Position numbers and translations under genes: made by a program | Notes under the pieces: generated by a model | Databases searched by the model: none | Seen by the model: the letters and a program-made list of their open reading frames with translations, nothing else | Told to the model about the DNA's origin: nothing | DNA from: an uncultured Eubacterium sp. | GTDB taxonomy: Bacteria > Bacillota > Clostridia > Lachnospirales > Lachnospiraceae | Direction of reading: 5' to 3' | Assembly (NCBI GenBank): GCA_910589595.1 | Contig: CAJUTM010000012.1 | Coordinates: forward strand, 19,813-83,812 | Length of the DNA: 64,000 nucleotides | In this document: positions 8,731-17,665 of the stretch, one piece after another | How positions within the stretch are numbered: position 1 is the stretch's first letter | Layout: every line of letters begins with the position of its first letter

Positions 8731-8760
8731 GAAAAGTCCCTCGCCTTGCGGCGAAGGACT
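8731..8760 (-). terminator. Terminator between antitoxin RNA repeats and toxin gene
   Basis: On the minus strand AGTCCTTCGCC, loop GCAA, then GGCGAGGGACT followed by TTTTCC. The 11-bp stem has a single G-U pair and a GNRA-type loop. A leaky terminator here is the standard type III toxin-antitoxin layout; it limits toxin transcripts relative to antitoxin RNA. Confidence 0.85.
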
Positions 8761-8763
8761 ATA

Positions 8764-8858
8764 CTTTCGACCCAACCATTTATATACCGCATATTGGTCA
8801 GCGGTAAACTTTCAACCCGACCATTTATATACCACATATCGGTCAGTGGTAAACTTTC
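8764..8858 (-). ncRNA. Type III antitoxin RNA repeat array (CptI-like)
   Basis: Reading the minus strand from 8858, two 45-nt copies (8858-8814 and 8813-8769) begin GAAAGTTTACC and end GGTATATAAATGG plus a short GGTT-type tail. A third copy breaks off after GAAAG at 8764-8768. Differences are mostly paired (CACTG/GTGG in one copy, CGCTG/GCGG in the other), which suggests conserved base pairing. A promoter lies upstream and a terminator downstream. In this family each repeat is cut by the toxin and wraps it in an inactive complex. Confidence 0.85.
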
Positions 8859-8869
8859 TTTGTACCTAC

Positions 8870-8898
8870 ATTCTAGCAAGTGCAAAGAGGAAAGTCAA
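8870..8898 (-). promoter_or_regulatory. Promoter of the type III antitoxin/toxin locus
   Basis: On the minus strand TTGACT (8898-8893) and TAGAAT (8875-8870) are exactly 17 bases apart. The predicted start falls near 8863, a few bases before the first antitoxin repeat. Confidence 0.75.
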
Positions 8899-8937
8899 TA
8901 GGGCTTTCCATTAAAATTTTATACAGAAAATGTAGAA

Positions 8938-9114
8938 TTATGCCCTGCTTGCTGATTCTTGAATATTTCCATCAATAAGTATACATTTAACCTTTTTTCT
9001 ATCTTCTACTGTCAAAGTATTATAATAATCTTGAAAAGAATCTAAGCGTTTCCTATGTCCATTATCCTCGGCGAATAGCTTAAACTGGCTACTTTTCTCT
9101 GATTTATAAAGGTT
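8938..9114 (-). pseudogene. C-terminal fragment of an unidentified protein
   Basis: The minus strand holds a stop-bounded frame of 58 codons ending at TAA 8940-8938, reading for example KLFAEDNGHRKRLDSF, then YYNTLTVEDRKKVKCILIDG. The hydrophilic, helix-like composition looks like coding sequence, but there is no start or ribosome site and two stops precede it. A short overlapping frame starting MDNKTFINQ (other frame) could be its displaced N-terminus. I do not recognise the family. The rest of 8859-9268 shows nothing convincing apart from the antitoxin promoter. Confidence 0.35.
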
Positions 9115-9268
9115 TTATTATCCATATTCTTCAAAAATAGAGCCAGTCAGAGCCGCCGTTTTTTATACTCTTAAACCCTTGCAAAATTAGCATTGCAAAT
9201 GTTCTAACGCATAACACTTTCTACAACCACATTTATTTAGCAAATAGCAGTTTCCGTTCTCTCTTCCC

Positions 9269-10096
9269 TTAATCTTTTGCAAGGCAAATCGTTCTTGCAT
9301 ATTTGTTTACTGAATCTTCGACAATACGAATCTTCTTATGTTGAATATAATATTCAATCCTTTTTGCATACCACCAATCACCTATACTAATCTGAGAATG
9401 CCCCAGAATATCGCCAATCAATCTAACTTCCTTTATAGGATTTTCTGTTAATCTTTTCCATATTTGAAAATCATAAAAATCCTCTGGAACACCAAGGACT
9501 TTTCCATTTATCACAGACCGTAAAGGACTGTTATCTTCAACTAAATCACTCCATAAAATGGCATACATTCGTACTTCTTCCTTTGAGAGTCTTTTTTCAT
9601 AAGAAAGGAACCCCGCAAATTCTTCTGCCGCAACTTCGCTCCAATTTTTATAGGCTGTAATACTCTTTTCTCGGATTACATACTCTGGAATCTTTACCAC
9701 ACGAACTTCATTCTCATATTGCTCCAAAGTTTGACACAAATGATAGAAGCCACATCTGGAATATGGGGCATCACTATACCAAATTCTAACCATCTCTCCA
9801 TTATCCAGAAATTGATTTAGGCGAAACAATTCACTTATATAAAATTCTCCGACTTTTTTCATTTCATTATCCCATTCATTGTCCTGCTCCCATTGGTTTT
9901 GAGCATACATGGAATAAAGCAATTCTTTCCGATATACACTGTCCACAGGTTCTTTAATATCTCCTATATCTAACATAAATCCAAGACAAATAACCTCTTC
10001 TGCCGTTCCTTCTATCCAGCCAGTAAAGGGCTTTGATTTATTCTTTGCTGCTTTCATTGAAGCAGCTTCGCTCTCACCGAATAATATCTCAACCAT
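9269..10096 (-). CDS. DUF1835 domain-containing protein (DUF1835 + DUF3658)
   Basis: The 275-residue cytoplasmic protein starts at ATG 10096 after AAGGAGG. The N-terminus MVEILFGESEAASMKAA and the following LGFMLDIGDI match the DUF1835 pattern, and the acidic helical C-terminal third (LIGDILGHSQISIGDWW, then IEYYIQHKKIRIVED) matches DUF3658. The biochemical role is unknown. Its A+T-rich sequence and position next to a toxin locus and a gene fragment suggest accessory DNA. No membrane segment or signal is present. Confidence 0.75.
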   Translation of the reverse strand: MVEILFGESEAASMKAAKNKSKPFTGWIEGTAEEVICLGFMLDIGDIKEPVDSVYRKELLYSMYAQNQWEQDNEWDNEMKKVGEFYISELFRLNQFLDNGEMVRIWYSDAPYSRCGFYHLCQTLEQYENEVRVVKIPEYVIREKSITAYKNWSEVAAEEFAGFLSYEKRLSKEEVRMYAILWSDLVEDNSPLRSVINGKVLGVPEDFYDFQIWKRLTENPIKEVRLIGDILGHSQISIGDWWYAKRIEYYIQHKKIRIVEDSVNKYARTICLAKD

Positions 10097-10401
10097 AGCA
10101 ACCTCCTTAACATCATCAAATTTGGAATTTTCTGCTGCAAGTATAGCACATTACCACATAATTTACCATAAGAAATAAGGAATACAAAGCCACCGTCATG
10201 TCCCACACTTTTTATCGTTCCAACTCTATCCAATATATCTGCCATTGTTTCCATGATAGTTTTTCCACGTAAATTGTGTGAGATTAGAATATAAAGGGAA
10301 AGTGGTTTTGAAAAAGAATGTTGCAGTAAACAAATCAGAGTGTCCTCATACAAAGGAAAAGAATTGCGGAGCAAACTTTTCCTGTAAACTTCCCTTTTTA
10401 T

Positions 10402-10454
10402 TTGCTAGAAAAGCCGCCATGTGTTACAATAAATTATATATGGCGCTTTTTTCT
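10402..10454 (+). promoter_or_regulatory. Promoter of the serpin gene, with an imperfect inverted repeat
   Basis: TTGCTA (10402-10407) and TACAAT (10425-10430) are 17 bases apart. AAAAGCCGCCAT (10409-10420) and ATGGCGCTTTT (10440-10450) pair with one bulged base across the -10 region and are followed by more T. It could be an operator, or a terminator for read-through transcription. Confidence 0.5.
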
Positions 10455-10473
10455 TTTGCAAAGGGGGATTGCG

Positions 10474-11979
10474 ATGAGAGATAGTAAAGAGATAAGGAAA
10501 AGAGGAAAAACGATATTTGCCGGCGGACTTATTTTTGCCCTGTTATTAGGAGTTTTACCGGCTGATACCGCAGAGGCGGCCAATACGCCGAAAGTAAAGC
10601 AAAAAAACATCACGCTGACGGCAGGAAAATCAAAGACAATTAAAGTCAGCGGCAAGTACATAAAATCAAAGAAGTTTAAGTCTACGAAAAAGAAGATTGC
10701 CACGGTGAGCAAAAAAGGTAAGGTAAAGGCAAAGAAAGCAGGGAGCTGCAAAATAAAAATTACCGTAAAATACCGCAAAACAAAAAAGGCGAAGAAGATA
10801 AGCACAAAAAAGCTGACATGTTTTGTCAAAGTTGGCAAAAAACTGTTGCGGCCGCAATTGGACTTGACCGACGCCTTTGTGGCACAGATGGCGGACACTT
10901 CCGTTAGGCTTGTGAAAGCAAATGCACAGGAGCCGGTACAGAAAAAAGAGAACGTATTAATCTCCCCCGAATCGATTATAACCGCGATGGCAATGGTCGT
11001 TCACGGTGCGGGTGGCGACACGCAGACACAGCTTAGAAACTCACTCTATGGGAATTTATCAGTGTCTGATTTTAACAAATATATGTCCAACTACAATGAC
11101 TATCTGACGCTTTCCAAAAAGATACAGTTCCATCAGGCAAACTCTATCTGGGTGAAAAGTGGAACGTCGGTGAAAAAGGACTTTTTAAACACGAACGAAA
11201 AGTTTTATCATTCACAAACTTTTACAGAGCCGTTTAATAACAAGACAAAGAACAAAATAAATAGCTGGGTAAAGGAAAATACCAATAACATGATACCGTC
11301 GATTATTGATAAGATTAATAGTCGGGATATTATGTATCTGATTAATGCGCTTGCCTTTGAGGGCCGCTGGATGGCGCAATACAGTGCCTATCAGGTTCAG
11401 AAAGATACTTTTACCAATGCCGACGGCACGAAACATACAGTTAATATGTTAAATAGTACGGAAAGCTTATACTTAAAAGATTCTCAGGCAACCGGAGTAA
11501 TGAAATTGTACGAGGGAGGAGAGTTTGCTTTCGTGGGAATTTTACCAAATCAGGGTATTTCCGCAGAAGATTACCTGAAAGACATGACGGGGGATTCTTT
11601 TATCCGTCTTATAAAGTCACAAAATTCAGAGAGAGTGCTGACGAAGATACCGGAATTTTCGTATGATTACGAAACGGAGATGAAGCCGGCGTTACAGGCG
11701 CTGGGGATTTCCAAAGCATTTGCTGTGGATGCTGATTTTAGTAGAATGACAAAGGAAGACGTATATATTGAGAATGTTTTGCATAAAACGCATATCGAGT
11801 TAGATAAGTATGGGACAAAAGCGGCTGCCGTGACGGCTGTCAAGGTGGCGAAGTCGTCGGCGCCAACCAATCAGAGCCCGCCGAAAGAGGTTTATCTGAA
11901 CCGTCCGTTTATCTATTCGATAATAGAGATAAAGACAGGTCTTCCTGTTTTTATGGGCGTTGTTAATACACTAAAATAA
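10474..11979 (+). CDS. Secreted serpin (serine protease inhibitor) with N-terminal Ig-like domain
   Basis: I use ATG 10474 (MRDSKEIRKRG), 6 bases after AAAGGGGG. Residues 1-37 form a signal peptide (ending AEAA), 40-125 a lysine-rich Big_2-like domain, and about 130-501 a serpin fold. Serpin hallmarks include LISPESIITAMAMV, ANSIWV, LINALAFEGRW and the closing RPFIYSIIEIKTGLPVFMG. The reactive loop GTKAAAVTAVKVAKSS keeps the small-residue hinge of inhibitory serpins; counting from the hinge puts P1 near the KSS segment. Such bacterial serpins trap host or bacterial serine proteases outside the cell. The ABC transporter gene starts 14 bases downstream, which may be fortuitous. Confidence 0.88.
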   Translation: MRDSKEIRKRGKTIFAGGLIFALLLGVLPADTAEAANTPKVKQKNITLTAGKSKTIKVSGKYIKSKKFKSTKKKIATVSKKGKVKAKKAGSCKIKITVKYRKTKKAKKISTKKLTCFVKVGKKLLRPQLDLTDAFVAQMADTSVRLVKANAQEPVQKKENVLISPESIITAMAMVVHGAGGDTQTQLRNSLYGNLSVSDFNKYMSNYNDYLTLSKKIQFHQANSIWVKSGTSVKKDFLNTNEKFYHSQTFTEPFNNKTKNKINSWVKENTNNMIPSIIDKINSRDIMYLINALAFEGRWMAQYSAYQVQKDTFTNADGTKHTVNMLNSTESLYLKDSQATGVMKLYEGGEFAFVGILPNQGISAEDYLKDMTGDSFIRLIKSQNSERVLTKIPEFSYDYETEMKPALQALGISKAFAVDADFSRMTKEDVYIENVLHKTHIELDKYGTKAAAVTAVKVAKSSAPTNQSPPKEVYLNRPFIYSIIEIKTGLPVFMGVVNTLK

Positions 11980-11993
11980 GAGGAGGATATCCG

Positions 11994-13508
11994 GTGAAAA
12001 AAACAGGGAAGAAACAATGGACATGGGCCGTAATTGGCCTGCTTCTGCTCGGACTGATAGTTGGCTTGTTTTTTGCCGTATCAAAACAGGCAGGAGAAGA
12101 ATTTATCGTAGGCTTTGACGCGGAATTTCCGCCATACGGTTATCGGGATGATAACGGCGAGTATGTGGGATTCGATTTGGATTTGGCGGCGGAAGTCTGC
12201 AAAAGAAACGGATGGAAATTAGTAAAAAGGCCGATTGCATGGGATTCCAAAGATGCGGAACTGGCTTCCGGCTCAATTTCCTGTATCTGGAATGGATTTA
12301 CGATGAATGGGCGCGAGGATTTGTATACATGGTCGACGCCATATGTGGATAACTCACAGGTAGTCATCGTGAAATCGGATTCCGGCATTGCCAAATTGTC
12401 TGATTTGGCGGGGAAACGCGTTATTGTGCAGAGCGACTCTTCGGCGTTAGCCGCCCTTGAGGGTGAGGACGCCACGGATGAAAATAAAAAACTGCGCGCG
12501 TCCATGAAAGATTTGCAGCAGGTGGCAGATTACAATTCGGCATTTATGAATCTGGAAAGCGGTATGGTAGACGCCATTGCCATGGATATCGGAGTGGCGT
12601 CGTATCAGTTGTCAAAGAAAGAGGGACAGTTCACGATGCTCGAGGAGCGGTTGTCATCAGAAGAATATGGAATTGGTTTCAAAAAAGGGAACACCGGGCT
12701 GCGCGATACTGTGCAGAAGTCGATGATTGCCATGCTGGAAGACGGAACTTTTGAGAAGATAGCCGAAAAGTGGAAATTGACAGACAGTATTTGTCTGAGT
12801 AAAGAAGATAAAGTGATGGAGGAGTCTGCGGCGGAGAGCCAGCCGGAACAGGCCTCTTCCGGTATCTGGAATACAATGCGGCAGTTATTGGAGGGTATGC
12901 TTGCCACACTGGCAATCTTCTTACTGACCCTGCTGTTTTCCATGCCGCTTGGTCTTTTGCTGGCCGCTGTGCGAATGTCGAGGTTCCGACCTTTGCAATG
13001 GATTGCGCGGATTTACATATCCATTATGCGTGGTACACCACTGATGCTTCAGTTGCTGGTTGTCTTCTTTGCGCCATATTATCTGTTTCATGCGAATACG
13101 CCGTATGCGTATCGGTTTTATGCCGTGATTATCGGCTTTTCGCTGAATTACGCGGCGTACTTTGCCGAGATTTACCGCGCCGGCATTCAGAGTATTCCGC
13201 GCGGGCAGCGTGAGGCGGCACAGGTAATGGGCTATAGCAGGCGGCAGACTTTCTTCCGCATTATTTTCCCACAGATGGTAAAACGGGTACTGCCGCCGGT
13301 CACTAATGAAGTAATTACTTTAGTAAAAGATACCTCGCTGGCATTTGCCATTGCCTATACGGAAATGTTTACGATGGCAAAACAGATAGCAGCCGCGCAG
13401 GCTTCCCTGATGCCGCTGTTTATCGCAGGTTTGTTCTACTACATTTTCAATTTCGTCGTAGCTTTCGCCATGGAGGGCATCGAGAAGAAATTGAATTATT
13501 ATCAATAA
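11994..13508 (+). CDS. Polar amino-acid ABC transporter, substrate-binding protein fused to permease
   Basis: The 504-residue fusion starts at GTG 11994 after GAGGAGG. Residues 10-30 form a membrane anchor or signal. About 38-265 is an SBP_bac_3 domain (VGFDAEFPPYGYRD, VGFDLDLAAEVC). Residues 290-504 are a HisM/GlnP-type permease with the EAA-loop sequence QREAAQVMGYSRRQTFFRII. It binds a polar amino acid at the outer face and passes it through a homodimeric channel. The ATPase gene follows 18 bases later. The specific amino acid cannot be told from sequence. Fused binding protein-permeases are common in Firmicutes. Confidence 0.9.
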   Translation: MKKTGKKQWTWAVIGLLLLGLIVGLFFAVSKQAGEEFIVGFDAEFPPYGYRDDNGEYVGFDLDLAAEVCKRNGWKLVKRPIAWDSKDAELASGSISCIWNGFTMNGREDLYTWSTPYVDNSQVVIVKSDSGIAKLSDLAGKRVIVQSDSSALAALEGEDATDENKKLRASMKDLQQVADYNSAFMNLESGMVDAIAMDIGVASYQLSKKEGQFTMLEERLSSEEYGIGFKKGNTGLRDTVQKSMIAMLEDGTFEKIAEKWKLTDSICLSKEDKVMEESAAESQPEQASSGIWNTMRQLLEGMLATLAIFLLTLLFSMPLGLLLAAVRMSRFRPLQWIARIYISIMRGTPLMLQLLVVFFAPYYLFHANTPYAYRFYAVIIGFSLNYAAYFAEIYRAGIQSIPRGQREAAQVMGYSRRQTFFRIIFPQMVKRVLPPVTNEVITLVKDTSLAFAIAYTEMFTMAKQIAAAQASLMPLFIAGLFYYIFNFVVAFAMEGIEKKLNYYQ

Positions 13509-13526
13509 GAAAGCGAGGGATTTCGA

Positions 13527-14231
13527 TTGAGTGTAATGATTTTAGAGCATATAAAGAAGAGCTTTGATGGCAGAGAAGTATTAAAGGATATTAATATTGC
13601 AGTGGAAGAGGGAGAAGTCGTGTCGCTTCTCGGCCCGTCCGGCTCCGGAAAATCTACCTTGCTGCGCTGTGCTACCGATTTGGAGGAACGGGATTCCGGT
13701 GAAGTCCACTATGAAAAGAATGAGGAGGGAAAGGCGGATTTTGGACTTGTATTTCAGAATTTTAACCTTTTTCCGCATTTTTCCGTCATGAAAAATATCA
13801 TAGATGCTCCGATAAAAAATCAAAAGCGTCCCCGTGCGGAAGTTGAGGCTGAAGCGAGGCAGCTTTTAAAGAAGATGGGACTGGAGGATAAAGAAGAAGC
13901 CTATCCCTGCGAGTTGTCCGGCGGTCAGCAGCAGCGCGTGGCAATTGCCCGCGCACTGGCGTTAAATCCTAAAATGCTGTTTTTTGATGAGCCGACGTCA
14001 GCGCTTGACCCGGAAATTACGGCGGAAATTCTCCGCGTGCTGAAGACACTGGCGGCTGAGAAGATGACGATGGTGATTGTCACACATGAGATTGAGTTTG
14101 CCAGAGCGATATCCGACCGCGTCATATTTATGGATGATGGCATGATTGTTGAAGAGGGCCGGCCGGAAGATGTCATTGACAATCCGAAAAATGAGAGAAC
14201 AAGAGCCTTTTTGCAAAAATTTCATGTGTAG
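13527..14231 (+). CDS. Amino-acid ABC transporter ATP-binding protein
   Basis: The frame begins at TTG 13527, 8 bases after GAGG; the next ATG (13536) is too far from that site. The 234 residues contain Walker [11 protein letters not shown]-loop FQNFNLFPH, signature LSGGQQQR, Walker [13 protein letters not shown] and the switch histidine in VTHE. It powers the upstream binding protein-permease fusion. The protein belongs to the GlnQ/HisP class. The MATE gene begins 12 bases downstream, so the three probably form one transcript. Confidence 0.93.
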   Translation: MSVMILEHIKKSFDGREVLKDINIAVEEGEVVSLLGPSGSGKSTLLRCATDLEERDSGEVHYEKNEEGKADFGLVFQNFNLFPHFSVMKNIIDAPIKNQKRPRAEVEAEARQLLKKMGLEDKEEAYPCELSGGQQQRVAIARALALNPKMLFFDEPTSALDPEITAEILRVLKTLAAEKMTMVIVTHEIEFARAISDRVIFMDDGMIVEEGRPEDVIDNPKNERTRAFLQKFHV

Positions 14232-14243
14232 GAAAAGAGGAGT

Positions 14244-15596
14244 ATGGACATCGAACAGACAACGAATACATCCGATAAACGGGCAGTGTTAAAGCTGCTC
14301 GTTGCCTTATCTATCCCTACGGTTCTCGAACAGATTTTATCCACGCTGCTCCAGTATGTTGACACGGCTATGGTAGGGCAGTTAGGGGAACAGGCAACGG
14401 CAGCAGTAAGCGTGACAACGACGATTACGTGGCTTGTGAACAGCCTTTCATCGGCACTTGGCGTGGCGGTGCTCGCCATGATTGCCAAAGCGGTGGGAAG
14501 CGGGGATAAGAAGCGTGCACAGGGGATTGCCGGACAGGCATTGTTGGCTGTCATTGTCTGTGGAGTAGTAATCGGCGGTATATCCATCATTCTTTCTCCG
14601 TTTATTCCGGTTTGGATGGGGGCAGAGCAGGCGGTACAAAAGCCGGCTTCCCGCTATTTCCTCATTGTCAGTCTGCCCATGGTGTTTCGTGCCTCAAGTA
14701 CGATTTTGGGGGCGGCGATACGAGCTACACAGAATACAAAGACGCCGATGCTCATTAGCATGGGAGCGAATATTATCAATGCCGTACTCAATGTCGTATT
14801 CATTTATATATGCGGCTGGGGCGTTGTGGGAGCTGCGCTGGCGTCGGCAATTTCCTATGTATTTTCGGGGATTGGCATGTTTGTCGCTTACCGGAAAAAT
14901 CCGTGGCTGTGGTGGCCGTGGCGCAAGTTTGCCATTGATAAGAAGATATTGCGCGAGGCTCTGGTAATCAGCGTGCCGGTACTGGCAACGAGTATGGTGT
15001 CCTGTCTCGGTTATGTGTTTTTTGCCGGCATGGTTTCCGGTATGGGAACGACAATTTTTGCCGCCCACTCGATTGCGGTAACGGCGGAGACAATATTTTA
15101 TATTCCCATCTCCGGAATGCGCACAGCAACTTCCGCGATGGTAGGAAATGCCCTCGGGGAGCACAATCAGGAGAAATTCGAGAATACGAGAAATCTCAGT
15201 GTCATCATTACGTTGGCAATGATGTTTGTCAGCGGCATTGTCTTGTACTTTGTTTCCTATCCGCTGATGTCTCTGTTTACAAACAGTGACGCCGTGGCCG
15301 TTCTGGGAGCGAAAATGCTGCGTCTTGTTGCCTTCTCCGAACCCTTTTTCGGATTGACAATTGTACTGGAGGGCATCTATTATGGTTTGGGGCGCACCCG
15401 TTATCCCTTTTTTGTCGAGTCGGGCAGTATGTGGGGCGTGCGGATTTTACTGACTTATTTCTGTGTCAACGTGTGGCATCTCGATTTGCAGGCCGTATGG
15501 TACTGTATGATTGCAGATAATGTCTGCAAGGCGGTGTTGATTGCCATTCCTTTTCTCGGGAAACGCGGGAAACATATGAATGTGAGAGAAGAGTAG
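14244..15596 (+). CDS. MATE family efflux transporter
   Basis: The 450-residue protein has twelve predicted membrane helices in two related halves, the MATE arrangement. Typical segments are STLLQYVDTAMVGQLG near the N-terminus and GMGTTIFAAHSIAVTAE at the start of the second half. Members export drugs or metabolites in exchange for Na+ or H+. The start ATG follows AAAGAGGAG. The substrate is unknown. It is in line with the amino-acid ABC genes upstream and a lipase-like gene 13 bases downstream. Confidence 0.9.
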   Translation: MDIEQTTNTSDKRAVLKLLVALSIPTVLEQILSTLLQYVDTAMVGQLGEQATAAVSVTTTITWLVNSLSSALGVAVLAMIAKAVGSGDKKRAQGIAGQALLAVIVCGVVIGGISIILSPFIPVWMGAEQAVQKPASRYFLIVSLPMVFRASSTILGAAIRATQNTKTPMLISMGANIINAVLNVVFIYICGWGVVGAALASAISYVFSGIGMFVAYRKNPWLWWPWRKFAIDKKILREALVISVPVLATSMVSCLGYVFFAGMVSGMGTTIFAAHSIAVTAETIFYIPISGMRTATSAMVGNALGEHNQEKFENTRNLSVIITLAMMFVSGIVLYFVSYPLMSLFTNSDAVAVLGAKMLRLVAFSEPFFGLTIVLEGIYYGLGRTRYPFFVESGSMWGVRILLTYFCVNVWHLDLQAVWYCMIADNVCKAVLIAIPFLGKRGKHMNVREE

Positions 15597-15609
15597 ACAG
15601 GAGGTTCAT

Positions 15610-16953
15610 GTGAATATACTTATATCTGTTATATATACAGCAATCATTGCCTTTTTGGCGAACAGCTATGCACTGAGCAGTTTTCTGCCCGTTCCGGCAG
15701 TTCTGCTGGGGATGATAATTCTCGCTTTTCTTTGGATACAGTTTGTTCCCGCTTATGGGCTTCGCAAAATACATACAATGCGTCTGCGCGTATGCCAGAG
15801 CGGTTGTCAGCTTTTGCTGCTTTTCATTTTTTCCACGGTAATTACGGTAGTATTCAGCGTCATCGGTTTTGTCGGAGGATTACCTGTTGGCGGTATATGG
15901 GAGCGGCCGTTCTTTTGGATTGCGCACAGCCTGATAGCGTTTCTGGTGGAGGCGATTGTATTCTGGAACGGCATGATACGTGTATATGCCACTTCCGTGC
16001 AGTTGGGAATTAAGCTCCGCGTTTTGGGGGCGCTGTTAGGTCTGATACCAATTGCCCATCTTATTATGCTTGGCATAATTATTCATAAGGCGCGGAAAGA
16101 AGTGAAAGTCGAGGAAGCGAAAATCCGGCTGGATGAGGAGCGCCGGCAGGAGCAGATTTGTCATACGAAATATCCGATACTTCTCGTTCACGGCGTGTTT
16201 TTTCGGGATACCCGCTATATGAATTACTGGGGGCGCATTCCCAAAGAGCTGGAGACAAACGGCGCCAGAGTGTATTATGGCAATCAGCCGTCAGCGCTGT
16301 CAGTCGCCGACAGCGCCCGCTATCTGGCTGGCCGGATAGAAGAAATTCTGGCGGAGACGGGCGCGGAAAAGATTAATATTATCGCTCACTCAAAAGGCGG
16401 TCTCGACAGCCGTTATGCGATTAGCAAACTGGGCATAGCAGATAAAGTCGCTTCCCTGACGACGATAAATACCCCGCACAGGGGTTGTGAGTTTGCCGAA
16501 TATTTACTGGAGAAAATTCCCAAGTCACAACAGGATGCGATTGCCAATACTTATAACCGGACACTGCAAAGGTTAGGAGACCCGCAGACAGATTTTATGG
16601 CGGCGGTCAGGGATTTGACGTCCTCCGCCTGCTGTGAACTTAACCGTCAGGTGGAGGATGCCCCGAATGTCTATTATCAGAGTGTCGGTTCGCAAATGAA
16701 TGTACCGAGGGGAGGACGGTTTCCGCTGAACTTTACATCGCGGCTGGTGGCGCGTTTTGACGGACCAAATGATGGGCTGGTCGGGGAGGATTCCTTTATC
16801 TGGGGAGACCGGTATGAAAACCTCACCGTCAAAGGCACGCGCGGGATATCCCACGGCGATATGATAGATTTGAATCGGGAGAACTATGATGCGTTTGATG
16901 TCAGGGAGTATTATGTCTCGCTGGTGAGCGAGTTGCGGGAGCACGGATTTTAA
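15610..16953 (+). CDS. Membrane-anchored lipase-like alpha/beta hydrolase
   Basis: The 447-residue protein starts at GTG 15610 after ACAGGAGG. Its first 165 residues form about five membrane helices, followed by a charged coiled stretch (KEVKVEEAKIRLDEERRQEQ) and an alpha/beta hydrolase domain from about 192. The domain shows the oxyanion-loop sequence ILLVHGVFFRD and a nucleophile elbow AHSKGG (Ser about 260), a variant of GxSxG seen in bacterial triacylglycerol lipases. A likely acid is in DGPNDGLV and the histidine in GISHGDM. It would face the cytoplasm or membrane surface, depending on topology. The substrate is probably an acylglycerol or lipid ester, by family. Confidence 0.75.
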   Translation: MNILISVIYTAIIAFLANSYALSSFLPVPAVLLGMIILAFLWIQFVPAYGLRKIHTMRLRVCQSGCQLLLLFIFSTVITVVFSVIGFVGGLPVGGIWERPFFWIAHSLIAFLVEAIVFWNGMIRVYATSVQLGIKLRVLGALLGLIPIAHLIMLGIIIHKARKEVKVEEAKIRLDEERRQEQICHTKYPILLVHGVFFRDTRYMNYWGRIPKELETNGARVYYGNQPSALSVADSARYLAGRIEEILAETGAEKINIIAHSKGGLDSRYAISKLGIADKVASLTTINTPHRGCEFAEYLLEKIPKSQQDAIANTYNRTLQRLGDPQTDFMAAVRDLTSSACCELNRQVEDAPNVYYQSVGSQMNVPRGGRFPLNFTSRLVARFDGPNDGLVGEDSFIWGDRYENLTVKGTRGISHGDMIDLNRENYDAFDVREYYVSLVSELREHGF

Positions 16954-16998
16954 AATTTTATGAAGCAGCAAATAAAATGAATTAATGGAGGAGAAACG

Positions 16999-17499
16999 AT
17001 GTACGATAAGTTGACGCGCGGAGATATAGAAAAGATGGAAAAGGAGATTGAGCATCGTAAACTTGTTGTCCGCAAAGAAGCCTTGGAAGACGTGAAAGAA
17101 GCGAGAGCTCATGGAGATTTAAGCGAAAATTTTGAATACAAGGCGGCGAAAAAGTTTAAAAACGAAAACGAGAGCCGTATACGGTATTTGGAAAAGATGA
17201 TAAAGACGGCGCAGATTGTCGAAGATAATTCAGGTGAAAATGAAGTGGGCTTAAACGATACGGTAAAAATATTTGTCGAAGACGACCAGACGGAAGAGGA
17301 ATATAAGATTGTCACTACCGTGCGCAGCGATGCGCTTAATCAGATGATTAGTATTGACTCACCGATGGGGAAAGCGCTCCTCGGGGCAAAAGAGGGCGAG
17401 CGCATCCTTATTAAAGTGAACGATGCTGTTCGTTATTATGTGCGGATTTTGGAAATTCGCAAGAGTGACGATGAATCCGAAGAAATCAAAAAATTTTAG
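16999..17499 (+). CDS. GreA/GreB family transcription elongation factor
   Basis: The 166-residue protein starts at ATG 16999 after ATGGAGG. An N-terminal coiled coil (1-75) carries at its tip the acidic motif HGDLSENFEYKAAK, which in GreA inserts into the RNA polymerase channel to stimulate transcript cleavage. The C-terminal half (80-166) has the FKBP-like fold with LNDTVKIF and SPMGKALLGAKEGE. The classic motif is DLSENAEY; here Phe replaces Ala. It may be a second Gre paralog rather than the main GreA. Its stop codon lies inside a terminator hairpin. Confidence 0.85.
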   Translation: MYDKLTRGDIEKMEKEIEHRKLVVRKEALEDVKEARAHGDLSENFEYKAAKKFKNENESRIRYLEKMIKTAQIVEDNSGENEVGLNDTVKIFVEDDQTEEEYKIVTTVRSDALNQMISIDSPMGKALLGAKEGERILIKVNDAVRYYVRILEIRKSDDESEEIKKF

Positions 17500-17525
17500 G
17501 AACTGTCGGTAAAGACAGTTCCTAA
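17496..17525. terminator. Terminator hairpin shared by the gre gene and tRNA-Gly
   Basis: TTAGGAACTGTC, loop GGTAAA, GACAGTTCCTAA: a perfect 12-bp stem. The left arm includes the gre stop codon. On the minus strand the stem is followed by TAAAATTTTTTG, so it should best terminate the tRNA transcript coming from the right. Confidence 0.75.
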
Positions 17526-17531
17526 TGAGGA

Positions 17532-17602
17532 AGCAGATGACGGGAATCGAACCCGCCTCCCCAGCTTGGGAAGCTGGTGTTCTACCGATGAACTACATCT
17601 GC
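17532..17602 (-). tRNA. tRNA-Gly (anticodon CCC)
   Basis: The minus strand folds into a 71-nt cloverleaf: acceptor GCAGATG/CATCTGC, D arm GTTC-GAAC, anticodon stem CCAGC/GCTGG with loop TTCCCAA, and T loop TTCGATT with stem CGGG/CCCG. The CCA end is not encoded. The discriminator is T. Confidence 0.95.
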
Positions 17603-17665
17603 ACTATCTATAAGTATAGCACATTTTTTTTATCTGTCGAGAGTAAAATTGCAAATTTCTGCTTT

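Noticed and set aside
10054..10254. Minus-strand ORF starting METMADILDRVGTIKSVGHDG, overlapping the DUF1835 start
   Set aside because: The first 45 residues look protein-like, but the start has no good ribosome site and the end runs over the DUF1835 ribosome site and start. At best it is a remnant.
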